Positions 1 through 6,838 of a stretch of DNA of 19,385 nt are shown piece after piece (position 1 is the stretch's first letter; every line of letters begins with the position of its first letter). The stretch is from CAZTDD01 sp964612675. GTDB lineage: Bacteria > Hinthialibacterota > Hinthialibacteria > Hinthialibacterales > JAKPRU01. The stretch covers positions 1 through 19,385 of the forward strand of contig CAZTDD010000128.1 in the NCBI GenBank assembly GCA_964612675.1, given 5' to 3'. The notes beneath the pieces are model-generated. The model did no database searches. It was not told the origin of the DNA and saw only the letters and a program-made list of their open reading frames with translations. The translations under genes were made by a program, and so were the position numbers.

Positions 1-54
1 CGTGAGGGCGGCCGAACAGTCGGCGCAGGTGTCGTCGGCGATATCGTCGAATAA
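1..54 (+). CDS. tuf: Elongation factor Tu, C-terminal fragment (5' end outside window)
   Basis: Reading from base 1 in frame gives REGGRTVGAGVVGDIVE followed by TAA at 52-54. This is the characteristic C-terminus of EF-Tu, the GTPase that brings aminoacyl-tRNA to the ribosome. Only 17 codons are present; the rest lies upstream of the window. The position directly before rpsJ matches the common str-S10 arrangement (rpsL-rpsG-fusA-tuf-rpsJ). Only 29 bases separate its stop from the rpsJ start, so tuf and the S10 genes are probably co-transcribed. Confidence 0.9.
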   Translation, partial: REGGRTVGAGVVGDIVE

Positions 55-83
55 AGAAAGAAACAGGAAAGGGAGCGGACGCG

Positions 84-395
84 ATGGAGCACCCGAACAA
101 AATCCGAATCCGCCTCAAGGCTTACGATCATCGTCTATTGGACCAATCGACTCGAGAGATTGTCGAGACGGCGCGTCGGACGGGGGCACGAATCGTGGGT
201 CCGATTCCTCTTCCGACAAATATATCGCGGTATACCGTATTGCGGAGTCCTCACGTGGACAAGAAATCCCGCGAACAATTCGAAATTCGAGCCCACAAAC
301 GGTTGGTAGACATCCAGGACTGGAGCCCCAAAACGATGGATGCGCTCACACATCTGGATCTGCCCGCCGGCGTACATGTCGAGATTAAGTTGTAA
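84..395 (+). CDS. rpsJ: 30S ribosomal protein S10
   Basis: The 103-residue product is a full-length S10, a small-subunit head protein that also acts as NusE in transcription antitermination. Recognisable segments are IRIRLKAYDHRLLD near the N-terminus, GPIPLPTNISRYTVLRSPHVDKKSREQ (shown in part) in the extended loop region, and the C-terminal LPAGVHVEIKL. The ATG at 84 is preceded by GGGAG at 71-75, a good Shine-Dalgarno site. It is the first gene of the S10 block. The 29-base gap from tuf leaves no space for an L4-binding leader of the E. coli type. Confidence 0.98.
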   Translation: MEHPNKIRIRLKAYDHRLLDQSTREIVETARRTGARIVGPIPLPTNISRYTVLRSPHVDKKSREQFEIRAHKRLVDIQDWSPKTMDALTHLDLPAGVHVEIKL

Positions 396-424
396 GGAAT
401 GGGGCTGATGGGCTGGAGGAAGTC

Positions 425-1081
425 ATGCTAAAGGCCATTGTCGGACGAAAACTGCGGATGACCAAGGCTCTTGAGACGGATGGTCGCATGGTGGCCTTGA
501 CGGCGATTCAAGCCGGTCCGTGTCCGATCGTACAGGTCAAGACACCGGAACGGGATGGATATTCGGCTCTCCAGGTCGGTTACGAAGCGGACAAACGTAC
601 ACGTGGTCCGAATAAACCGATCGCGGGGCACTTCAAGAACGCCGGGGTGGATCCCGTACGGATGTTGAAGGAATTTCGAGTTCCTTCCATCGAGGAAGGT
701 ATGGAAGTAGGTCAGAGCCTGACTGTGACCGGTTTTGAAGCAGGCGATCGAGTCGATGTCAGTGCTGTCTCAAAAGGACGCGGTTTTCAGGGCGTAGTCC
801 GACGGCATGGGTTCCATGGTGGCCGATCGAGTCACGGCTCCATGTTTCACCGAGCGCCTGGAGCAATCGGCGCGGCGGCGGATCCTTCGCGTGTTTTCAA
901 AGGCACGGCGCTGCCCGGGCAAATGGGCGCGGAGAAAGTCACTGTTCAGAATCTCACCGTCTATCAGGTGGATCCTGAGAACCACATACTCTACCTTCGT
1001 GGGGCGATTCCAGGACCGAGTGGTGGGCTTGTGACCATCATGGCCACCACAAAAGCACAAGGTAAACGTAAGGCGAAGTAA
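425..1081 (+). CDS. rplC: 50S ribosomal protein L3
   Basis: The 218-residue protein is L3, an early-assembling large-subunit protein whose central extension reaches the peptidyl transferase centre. The family hallmark is visible around residues 118-150: SKGRGFQGVVRRHGFHGG, then SHGSMFHRAPGAIG and the PGQMGAEKVTVQNL segment. Length is normal for bacteria (about 205-220). The ATG at 425 has a strong GGAGGA at 415-420. The C-terminus is short and basic (AQGKRKAK). rplD starts two bases after its stop, which suggests translational coupling. Confidence 0.98.
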   Translation: MLKAIVGRKLRMTKALETDGRMVALTAIQAGPCPIVQVKTPERDGYSALQVGYEADKRTRGPNKPIAGHFKNAGVDPVRMLKEFRVPSIEEGMEVGQSLTVTGFEAGDRVDVSAVSKGRGFQGVVRRHGFHGGRSSHGSMFHRAPGAIGAAADPSRVFKGTALPGQMGAEKVTVQNLTVYQVDPENHILYLRGAIPGPSGGLVTIMATTKAQGKRKAK

Positions 1082-1083
1082 CC

Positions 1084-1773
1084 ATGACCACCGTCAATGT
1101 TTACAATATGCAGCACGAGTCAGTAGGGACGATAGAATTGTCTCCAGCCGTGTTCGAGGTCGAGCGGCGGGAACAGCTCGTTCATCAAGTGCTTGTTGCC
1201 TACAGGGCGAACCGGCGCCAGGGAACGGCCAATACCCGCAATCGGAAAGATATGCGCGGCGGTGGACAAAAGCCGTTCCGTCAGAAAGGGACAGGCTGGG
1301 CGCGGCAGGGCACGATCCGTGCGCCGCACATGCGAGGAGGCGCAACGCAGTTCGGGCCGCATCCGCGTTCGTTCCGGCAATCGATCCCGAAGAAAATGCG
1401 TCATGAGGCACTCCGGCAGGTGCTGTCCGCAAAACTCCAAAAGGGTGAGCTGGTAGTTTTGGATGCAATCGATCCTGGGGCACCGAAGACCAAAACCATG
1501 CATAAGGCGTTACTCGATTTCGGATTGCGGGGGACGGTGAAACGCGAAAATCCGAAAGGAAGGCGCGAGGTCATGCAGCGCGATGGGCGTGTATTGATCC
1601 TCGACGGCCAGCCGGGTGAGGCCGCCCTGTTATCGATCCGGAATCTGCAGAAAGTGGAGATAATGCCCGCCAATCAGGTTTCCGCACTGGATGTGGATCA
1701 GGCACGAACGCTGCTGATCACCAAGGCGGGCGTGGAGCAGTTGGAAAAAGCATTAGGAGGGGCGACACTATGA
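1084..1773 (+). CDS. rplD: 50S ribosomal protein L4, with an internal insertion
   Basis: L4 binds 23S rRNA and its long loop lines the exit tunnel. The loop is clear at about residues 43-100, with RRQGTANTRNRKDMRGGG, KPFRQKGTGWARQGTIRAPH and GPHPRSF. At 229 residues it is longer than the usual 200-210. The excess maps to about residues 148-168, a basic stretch after LLDFGL (LRGTVKRENPKGRREVMQRD) before the normal strand GRVLILDG resumes. The C-terminal domain (SIRNLQKVEIMPANQVSALD) is standard. In E. coli L4 autoregulates the S10 operon, but no leader of that kind is visible here. The gene overlaps rplW by four bases (ATGA). Confidence 0.97.
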   Translation: MTTVNVYNMQHESVGTIELSPAVFEVERREQLVHQVLVAYRANRRQGTANTRNRKDMRGGGQKPFRQKGTGWARQGTIRAPHMRGGATQFGPHPRSFRQSIPKKMRHEALRQVLSAKLQKGELVVLDAIDPGAPKTKTMHKALLDFGLRGTVKRENPKGRREVMQRDGRVLILDGQPGEAALLSIRNLQKVEIMPANQVSALDVDQARTLLITKAGVEQLEKALGGATL

Positions 1774-2069
1774 GGACCCCCTACTGGCAGGACGTTATCG
1801 AAGAGGCGATCTTTACGGAACGATCGACGCAGATGACCGAAAAGCAGAATGCGTACACGTTTCGGGTCGCTCCAAGGGCAACCAAAATCGATATCAAACG
1901 CGCGGTGGAGGAAGCCTTCAATGTGAAGGTGAAACATGTCCGAACGGTGAACGTTCGCGGCAAAACCTCGACCCGCTGGGCCCGGCGGCGGTTTCTGGTC
2001 GGTACGACCTCATCGTGGAAAAAAGCGATAGTGACCCTGCAGCCGGGATACGGAATCGACTTTGTATAA
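1770..2069 (+). CDS. rplW: 50S ribosomal protein L23
   Basis: The 99-residue product is L23, which sits at the polypeptide exit and docks trigger factor and SRP. Diagnostic segments are FTERSTQMTEKQNAYTFRVA, the helix IDIKRAVEEAFNVKVKHVRTVN and the C-terminal WKKAIVTLQPGYGIDF. The ATG at 1770 overlaps the rplD stop and has AGGAGG at 1755-1760 inside rplD, so the overlap is used for coupled translation. The segment VRGKTSTRWARRRFLVGTTS corresponds to the variable loop that extends into the tunnel. Length is normal. Confidence 0.97.
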   Translation: MRTPYWQDVIEEAIFTERSTQMTEKQNAYTFRVAPRATKIDIKRAVEEAFNVKVKHVRTVNVRGKTSTRWARRRFLVGTTSSWKKAIVTLQPGYGIDFV

Positions 2070-2083
2070 AGGAGGACGGGGCT

Positions 2084-2914
2084 GTGCCCATCAAGTCCTA
2101 TAAACCGACAACATCGACTCGGCGATTCGCGACGGTTCTCTCGCACGATGAAGTGACAACCACGGAGCCGGAACGATCGTTGCTCGAACCCCTCAAGAAG
2201 AAAGGCGGTCGCAATAACGGCGGGCGAATTACATGCCGGCACCGCGGAGGGGGACACAAACGGCGCTATCGAAAGATCGACTTTCGTCGCAACAAAGACG
2301 GCATCCCGGCAAAAGTGGCGAGTATCGAGTACGACCCAAACCGGTCGGCGTATATCGCCCTGCTGAAGTATGCGGACGGAGAAAAACGGTACATCATCGC
2401 TCCCAACGGGTTGAAAGTGGACCAAACCGTTATGTCCGGACCCGAGGCGGAACACGCCGTTGGGAACTGTTTGCCGATTCGAAATATTTTGGAAGGTACG
2501 ATTGTCCACGCGGTGGAGTTGAAGATCGGCAAGGGAGCCGTGATGGCGCGCGCCGCCGGTACCGGTGCGCAAGTTGTCACCAAAGAAGGCGATTACGGCC
2601 GGCTGAAACTCCCGTCGGGCGAGACCCGCCTTGTGCATCTGGATTGCCGGGCGACTATCGGTCAAACCAGTAATCTGGATCATGAGAACGTCAGCCTAGG
2701 CAAGGCAGGCCGACAACGTTGGGTCGGCAGACGACCGCGCGTGCGCGGTGTCGCCATGAACCCGGTGGATCACCCGATGGGTGGCGGTGAAGGGAAATCG
2801 TCCGGTGGACGGCATCCGTGTACGCCCTGGGGTAAGCCGACCAAGGGATACAAGACGAGAAGAAACAAACGAACCGACAATATGATCATGGAACGTCGGA
2901 AGACATCCAAGTAA
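2084..2914 (+). CDS. rplB: 50S ribosomal protein L2
   Basis: L2 is a core 23S rRNA-binding protein needed for subunit association and peptidyl transfer. I place the start at GTG 2084, giving 276 residues beginning MPIKSYKPTTSTRR. GGAGG at 2071-2075 lies eight bases upstream, and the family N-terminus aligns there. The frame is open upstream to 2015, but that extension lies inside rplW and matches nothing in L2. Conserved parts include NNGGRITCRHRGGGHKRRYR, the DYGRLKLPSGETRLV strand and the C-terminal catalytic-site loop GVAMNPVDHPMGGGEGKSSG with its conserved His. Length is normal. Confidence 0.98.
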   Translation: MPIKSYKPTTSTRRFATVLSHDEVTTTEPERSLLEPLKKKGGRNNGGRITCRHRGGGHKRRYRKIDFRRNKDGIPAKVASIEYDPNRSAYIALLKYADGEKRYIIAPNGLKVDQTVMSGPEAEHAVGNCLPIRNILEGTIVHAVELKIGKGAVMARAAGTGAQVVTKEGDYGRLKLPSGETRLVHLDCRATIGQTSNLDHENVSLGKAGRQRWVGRRPRVRGVAMNPVDHPMGGGEGKSSGGRHPCTPWGKPTKGYKTRRNKRTDNMIMERRKTSK

Positions 2915-2932
2915 GAGGCGAAGGAGACGACT

Positions 2933-3217
2933 GTGGGGCGATCATTACGCAAAGGGCCATATGTCGAGGCGAGACTCCTCGCAAGAATTGAAAGGCTCAA
3001 CCAGGACAATAAGAAGCAGGTTCTGCGAACGTGGGCACGAAGCTGCACGATCGTTCCGGAAATGGTCGGGCATACGGTTGCCGTATACAACGGCAAAAAA
3101 TTTGTACCCGTCTATCTGACGGAAAACATGGTTGGGCACAAACTGGGCGAGTTTTCTCCCACAAGGACATTTCGTTCGCACGGGGGAAAGACCGCTCGCG
3201 TACTGCGGCAGAAATAA
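2933..3217 (+). CDS. rpsS: 30S ribosomal protein S19
   Basis: The 94-residue S19 contacts 16S rRNA in the 30S head and pairs with S13 near the A-site finger bridge. The sequence opens with GRSLRKGPYVEARLL and carries TWARSCTIVPEMVGHTVAVY and NGKKFVPVYLTENMVGHKLG, then ends FSPTRTFRSHGGKTARVLRQK (shown in full family order), all typical. The start is GTG 2933 with AAGGAG at 2921-2926. Unlike its neighbours it is followed by a 155-base gap before rplV. Confidence 0.97.
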   Translation: MGRSLRKGPYVEARLLARIERLNQDNKKQVLRTWARSCTIVPEMVGHTVAVYNGKKFVPVYLTENMVGHKLGEFSPTRTFRSHGGKTARVLRQK

Positions 3218-3372
3218 CCCTTCCATACAGGGTGAATGAAACGGCCGCAGGGGCATCGGGAAGAAACGGACCTGGAGAACGAAAGCCTTTGCAATCGGCC
3301 CGCAACCAAGGTCCTCGCAGGTTCGAACATACAAGATTTTCTGCAGGAGCATGAGGCAAAGGGAAAAGAATC
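3218..3372 (+). other. Gene-free gap between rpsS and rplV
   Basis: This is the largest gap inside the ribosomal cluster, where most neighbours are under 60 bases apart. I see no ribosomal protein gene and no convincing small gene with a Shine-Dalgarno site. Right after the rpsS stop there is a small inverted repeat, ACCCT (3217-3221) and AGGGT (3229-3233), with a seven-base loop and no T-run. That is too weak to call a terminator. The far end supplies the rplV ribosome binding site AAAGGG at 3358-3363. Confidence 0.6.
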
Positions 3373-3735
3373 ATGGGTAAGGTGAAACGAAGGCCACCCC
3401 GAACGATGACCGCGCATGTATCGCGTATTCGCATGTCGCCATCCAAACTTCGGCTGGTGGCGGACATGGTTCGCGGAAAGAGCTACGACGAGGCGGTCAC
3501 GATGCTGTCCTTTGTCAATAAGCGTGCCGCACCGATCATCTTGAAACTGATTCAATCGGCGGCGGCGAATGCGGAAGAAGCCACCGATTACGCATCGGAT
3601 GAGCTGTATGTTCATCGGATCTTCGTAGACGGTGCGGGATCATTTGTCCGAAGGCGACCCGGGTTTCGCGGTCGGCCCGCATTGATTCGCAAACAGATGA
3701 GCCATATCACGGTAGAGTTGGCTCCGGTGCACTAA
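3373..3735 (+). CDS. rplV: 50S ribosomal protein L22
   Basis: The 120-residue L22 has a globular domain on the subunit surface and a hairpin that reaches the exit tunnel. Visible features are HVSRIRMSPSKLRLVADMVRGK near residues 15-36 (helix 1), the central helix PIILKLIQSAAANAEEA, and the beta-hairpin with FVDGAGSFVRRRPGFRGRPA followed by the terminal SHITVELAP. Length is slightly above the usual 110-115, owing to an N-terminal KRRPPRTMTA extension. The ATG at 3373 follows AAAGGG at 3358-3363. It is isolated from rpsS by 155 bases and from rpsC by 53. Confidence 0.97.
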   Translation: MGKVKRRPPRTMTAHVSRIRMSPSKLRLVADMVRGKSYDEAVTMLSFVNKRAAPIILKLIQSAAANAEEATDYASDELYVHRIFVDGAGSFVRRRPGFRGRPALIRKQMSHITVELAPVH

Positions 3736-3788
3736 GTGTTGGACAAGAAGGGAACTCAGACACAGGTTGCCTGAAACGGAGAAAAACT

Positions 3789-4454
3789 ATGGGACAAAAG
3801 GTTCATCCGTATGGCTTCAGACTGGGAGTCATCAAAGACTGGAATTCGCGCTGGTACGCGGAGAAAGAGTACGGCAACCTTTTGCATGAGGATCTGACGA
3901 TTCGCGATGCGATCAAGAAGCGTTTACAGCATGCTTCGATCAGCCGGATTGAGATCGAGCGGTTCACCCAGCGTATGCGTGTGAATATCCACGCCGCACG
4001 TCCCGGTATCATTATTGGGCGCAAAGGGGCCGAGGTCGAACGACTGAAGAAGATTTTGACCCAGCTGACCGATCGTCAGGTGCATATCAATATCCAGGAA
4101 GTAAAGGTTCCGGATCTGGAGTCTCAGTTGGTGGCGGAGAACATCGCCATGCAACTGGTACGCAGAGTGTCCTTCCGGCGAGCGATGAAAAAGGCCCAAC
4201 AAGGGACAATGAACGCCGGGGCGGAAGGGGTCAAGATCATGGTCGCGGGACGTCTTGGCGGTGCGGAAATGTCGCGAACGGAGTGGTATCGCGAAGGCCG
4301 TGTCCCGCTGCATACTCTCCGGGCCAACATTGATTACGGTTTTGCCGAGGCACGGACGACCTACGGTCAGATCGGCGTAAAAGTCTGGATTTTCAAAGGC
4401 GAAGTACTCGGCGAACAACCCAGGGAAGAACAGGCTGAGGAGGCTGTGGTCTGA
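3789..4454 (+). CDS. rpsC: 30S ribosomal protein S3
   Basis: S3 (221 residues) lies at the mRNA entry channel with S4 and S5. It begins with the invariant GQKVHPYGFRLGVIKDWNSRWYA pattern. A type II KH domain is present (ARPGIIIGRKGAEVERLKK, about residues 69-87), and the C-terminal domain has NAGAEGVKIMVAGRLGGAEM, SRTEWYREGRVPLHTLRA and DYGFAEA. The ATG at 3789 has GGAG at 3778-3781. The C-terminal tail is Glu-rich (EQPREEQAEEAVV). Its TGA stop overlaps the first base of the rplP ATG. Confidence 0.98.
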   Translation: MGQKVHPYGFRLGVIKDWNSRWYAEKEYGNLLHEDLTIRDAIKKRLQHASISRIEIERFTQRMRVNIHAARPGIIIGRKGAEVERLKKILTQLTDRQVHINIQEVKVPDLESQLVAENIAMQLVRRVSFRRAMKKAQQGTMNAGAEGVKIMVAGRLGGAEMSRTEWYREGRVPLHTLRANIDYGFAEARTTYGQIGVKVWIFKGEVLGEQPREEQAEEAVV

Positions 4455-4864
4455 TGCTTCAACCGAGCCGAGAAAAATACAGAAGAACCCATCGCGGACA
4501 CCGTCGCGGTATCGCTTGCCGCGGGACGGAAGTCAATTTCGGCGAATTTGGTCTCAAGACCCTTTCGCCGGGGTGGGTAAGCGCGCGGCAGATTGAAGCC
4601 GCCCGTATTGCGATTACCCGTCACATACGTCGGCGCGGGAAAGTGTGGATTCGCATCTTTCCTCATAAGCCGATCACCGCCAAACCGGCGGAGACCCGTA
4701 TGGGGAAAGGAAAAGGTTCGCCCGAGATGCACGTAGCCCCTGTGAAACCGGGTCATGTGCTCTTCGAACTGGGTGGCGTGACGGAAGAGGTCGCTCGCGA
4801 GGCATTTCGCCTGGCGGGCCATAAATTGCCGGTGAAAGTTACATTTGTGAGCCGGAGCGGTTGA
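4454..4864 (+). CDS. rplP: 50S ribosomal protein L16
   Basis: The 136-residue L16 sits near the A-site tRNA elbow and the 5S rRNA. It has the standard N-terminus LQPSREKYRRTHRG, the FGEFGLKTLSPGWVSARQIEAAR segment (in part), HIRRRGKVWIRIFPHKPIT, and the loop PAETRMGKGKGSPE that approaches the peptidyl transferase centre. The C-terminus AGHKLPVKVTFVSR is also typical. Start ATG 4454 shares one base with the rpsC stop, and no separate Shine-Dalgarno is obvious, which fits translational coupling to rpsC. Confidence 0.98.
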   Translation: MLQPSREKYRRTHRGHRRGIACRGTEVNFGEFGLKTLSPGWVSARQIEAARIAITRHIRRRGKVWIRIFPHKPITAKPAETRMGKGKGSPEMHVAPVKPGHVLFELGGVTEEVAREAFRLAGHKLPVKVTFVSRSG

Positions 4865-4901
4865 TCGATTCGATCAACGCCGGTTTGAGGAAGAACGTAC
4901 A

Positions 4902-5102
4902 ATGAATGCCGACGATTTTCGCGCACTAGACGACAACGAGCTGCAGAGCCGAATCGACGACCTGAAACGGAATATGCTTCAGCTGCGCATCCAATTGCAT
5001 TCGGGGCAGTTGTCGAACACGAGCGAAGTACGTAATTTGCGGCGGGATATCTCGCGAGCGTTAACGGTTCAAAACGAACGCCAGCGTCCAACGGCGTCGT
5101 GA
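4902..5102 (+). CDS. rpmC: 50S ribosomal protein L29
   Basis: The small 66-residue, mostly helical protein sits near the tunnel exit next to L23. It matches L29 through DDFRALDDNELQSRIDDLKR, LRIQLHSGQLSNTSEVRNLR and RDISRALTVQNERQ. This is the usual two-helix hairpin with the GQL turn. The ATG at 4902 is preceded by GAGG at 4887-4890. It lies between rplP and rpsQ, its expected position. The TGA stop overlaps a possible GTG of rpsQ, but a downstream ATG is preferred for that gene. Confidence 0.95.
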   Translation: MNADDFRALDDNELQSRIDDLKRNMLQLRIQLHSGQLSNTSEVRNLRRDISRALTVQNERQRPTAS

Positions 5103-5119
5103 GGACGGAGCAAGAAGAC

Positions 5120-5383
5120 ATGCCGACACGGAATAGACGGAAGACGCGTGTGGGAGTAGTGGCCAGCAACGCCATGGACAAAACCGCCGTGGTAGTTGTG
5201 GAACGTCTGCTCACCCATCCGCACTACAAAAAGGTGATCCGCCGCAGAAAGCGGGTCAAGGTACACGATGAGCAAGGCGTTTGCCAGCCCGGAGACCTTG
5301 TCCGGATTATGGAGACACGGCCGTTGTCGAAGACGAAGTGCTGGCGTTATGTCGAAACGATACGAAAAGCGATTCAGGTTTGA
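5120..5383 (+). CDS. rpsQ: 30S ribosomal protein S17
   Basis: S17 is a primary 16S rRNA-binding OB-fold protein of the small-subunit body. From ATG 5120 the product has 87 residues, the family norm. It contains RKTRVGVVASNAMDKTAVVV, the HPHYKKVIRRRKRVKVHDE segment and GDLVRIMETRPLSKTKCWR. I choose ATG 5120 because GAGGACGGAG at 5101-5110 is well placed as a ribosome binding site. The frame can also start at GTG 5099, overlapping the rpmC stop, which would add seven residues (MRTEQED). That longer form cannot be excluded. Confidence 0.95.
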   Translation: MPTRNRRKTRVGVVASNAMDKTAVVVVERLLTHPHYKKVIRRRKRVKVHDEQGVCQPGDLVRIMETRPLSKTKCWRYVETIRKAIQV

Positions 5384-5401
5384 TCGAACAGGAGTGGTTC
5401 G

Positions 5402-5770
5402 GTGATTCAGCAATATTCGAATCTGAGAGTGGCGGACAATTCTGGAGCACGGCGTATCCAGTGCTTCAAGGTCCTCGGCGGATCCGGGCGACGGTACGCC
5501 AGAATCGGCGATATCGTCGTGGCGAGTGTGAAAGAAGCCATCCCGGACAGCAACATCAAAAAAGGGGCGGTAGTGAAAGCCGTGGTTGTCCGGACCACGA
5601 AAGAGCTTCATCGTCCCGATGGCTCGACGATCCGCTTCGATAATAACGCGGCGGTTATTGTCAACGATGCGGGCGACCCGGTCGGGACGCGCATCTTCGG
5701 ACCCGTGGCTCGGGAGTTGAGGCAGCGGCAGTTCATGAAGATCGTTTCGTTGGCACCGGAGGTTTTATAA
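5402..5770 (+). CDS. rplN: 50S ribosomal protein L14
   Basis: The 122-residue L14 forms intersubunit bridges and interacts with L19. The sequence runs MIQQYSNLRVADNSGARRIQ at the N-terminus, GDIVVASVKEAIPDSNIKKG and VVKAVVVRTTKELHRPDGS in the middle, and NNAAVIVNDAGDPVGTRIFG, then PVARELR near the end, all highly conserved. Length is exactly typical. The start is GTG 5402 with GGAG at 5391-5394. This begins the spc block. Its stop directly abuts the rplX ATG. Confidence 0.98.
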   Translation: MIQQYSNLRVADNSGARRIQCFKVLGGSGRRYARIGDIVVASVKEAIPDSNIKKGAVVKAVVVRTTKELHRPDGSTIRFDNNAAVIVNDAGDPVGTRIFGPVARELRQRQFMKIVSLAPEVL

Positions 5771-6004
5771 ATGGTCGAGCGAATTCGTCTCAAGAAGGGA
5801 GACGCCGTCCGAGTATTGTCTGGGAAGGACAGAGGAAAGACGGGGCGGATCCTCCGTGTGGATCGAAAACGAGGATTTGTTTTCGTGGAGGGCGTGAATG
5901 TGCAGAAACGTCATCGACGAGGCAATCCGCAACGGCAGGTCCCCGGTGGAATTGTGGAACGGGAAGGACCGGTCCACCCGTCGAATTTAGCGAAGATTCG
6001 GTAA
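5771..6004 (+). CDS. rplX: 50S ribosomal protein L24, short form
   Basis: L24 is an assembly-initiating large-subunit protein with a KOW motif, seen here as KGDAVRVLSGKDRGKTGRIL at residues 9-28. The usual continuation FVEGVNVQKRHRRGNPQ and PGGIVEREGPVHPSNL is present. The protein then stops at 77 residues, where many bacterial L24 proteins (about 100-105) continue with a C-terminal segment that often carries a CxxC pair. I searched the 12 bases before rplE and see no frameshifted remainder, so this looks like a genuine short form. GGAGG at 5758-5762 lies inside rplN, and the start follows the rplN stop with no gap. Confidence 0.95.
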   Translation: MVERIRLKKGDAVRVLSGKDRGKTGRILRVDRKRGFVFVEGVNVQKRHRRGNPQRQVPGGIVEREGPVHPSNLAKIR

Positions 6005-6016
6005 AGGGCGAATACG

Positions 6017-6586
6017 ATGTCAGGGAAAACAAACGGCAACGGATATCGGCCGCGGCTCGAAACGATGTACCGTGAACGAATTGTGCCGGAAATGATGAAA
6101 GAATTCGGATACAAGAGCCCGATGCAAGTTCCGCGGCTTCAGAAGATCATTATCAACATGGGCATGGGCGAAGGCAGCCGGGATCAGAAGATGCTGGACG
6201 GTCTGGTCGAGAACCTGGCGGAAATTGCCGGTCAGAAACCGGTTGTGACTCACGCCCGGCGGGCAATTGCGAACTTCCGTATTCGTCAAGGAATGCCGGT
6301 GGGCAGCAAGGTCACCCTACGGCGTGCCCGGATGTACGATTTTCTCGATCGTCTGATGAGTGTGACAATTCCCCGTATTCGCGACTTTCGGGGCCTCTCA
6401 CCCCGCTCATTCGACGGCCATGGAAACTATGCGGTGGGGCTCCAGGAGCAACTGGTGTTTCCCGAGATCAACTACGACACCATCCCCCGTGTTCAGGGAA
6501 TGGATATTGTTATCGTTACGACGGCCCGGACAGACGAAGAGGGAGCCATGCTCCTGCGTCTGCTGGGGATGCCGTTCAGGAAATAG
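6017..6586 (+). CDS. rplE: 50S ribosomal protein L5
   Basis: L5 (189 residues) binds 5S rRNA in the central protuberance and contacts P-site tRNA. Diagnostic segments are VPRLQKIIINMGMGEGSRDQ, GQKPVVTHARRAIANFRIRQG, GMPVGSKVTLRRARMYDFLDR and the DFRGLSPRSFDGHGNYAVGL loop, then FPEINYD. The N-terminus has about ten extra polar residues (SGKTNGNGYR) before the conserved PRLETMYRE. The ATG at 6017 has AAAGGG at 6003-6008. Length is otherwise typical (about 180). Confidence 0.98.
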   Translation: MSGKTNGNGYRPRLETMYRERIVPEMMKEFGYKSPMQVPRLQKIIINMGMGEGSRDQKMLDGLVENLAEIAGQKPVVTHARRAIANFRIRQGMPVGSKVTLRRARMYDFLDRLMSVTIPRIRDFRGLSPRSFDGHGNYAVGLQEQLVFPEINYDTIPRVQGMDIVIVTTARTDEEGAMLLRLLGMPFRK

Positions 6587-6600
6587 AGGAGTGTAAAGAC

Positions 6601-6786
6601 GTGGCAAAAAAGAGCCTGCGCGTCAAAGCGAGCCGTCCACAGAAGTTCAAAGTCCGAGAATACTATCGCTGTCGGCGATGCGGTCGGAGTCGTGGATATT
6701 ACCGGAAGTTCCAGCTGTGCCGGGTGTGTCTGAGGACGTTGGCTCTCGAAGGCAGCATTCCCGGAATGACGAAAGCAAGCTGGTAA
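6601..6786 (+). CDS. rpsN: 30S ribosomal protein S14, zinc-binding type Z
   Basis: This 61-residue S14 is the short zinc-ribbon form. Cys24, Cys27, Cys40 and Cys43 form two CxxC pairs (YYRCRRCGRSRGYYRKFQLC, then RVCLR), which in known structures bind one zinc ion. The C-terminal LEGSIPGMTKASW is the standard contact with 16S rRNA helices of the head. The start is GTG 6601 with AGGAG at 6587-6591. Its place between rplE and rpsH is canonical. There is no sign of the longer Cys-free paralogue in this window. Confidence 0.97.
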   Translation: MAKKSLRVKASRPQKFKVREYYRCRRCGRSRGYYRKFQLCRVCLRTLALEGSIPGMTKASW

Positions 6787-6838
6787 GACGGCTCATGGCG
6801 CAAAACAACGAGTCGGTTAGACGAACGGAGATCAATCA

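Noticed and set aside
2015..2083. N-terminal extension of L2 from ATG 2015
   Set aside because: It overlaps rplW and is not L2-like. GTG 2084 has a strong ribosome binding site and the correct N-terminus.
1781..2683. 300-codon open frame on the - strand opposite rplW and rplB
   Set aside because: It lies entirely antisense to two certain ribosomal protein genes and shows no recognisable motif. Long antisense frames are common in GC-rich coding DNA.
5990..6016. Frameshift removing the end of rplX
   Set aside because: No L24-like continuation appears in the other frames, and rplE begins 12 bases after the stop.
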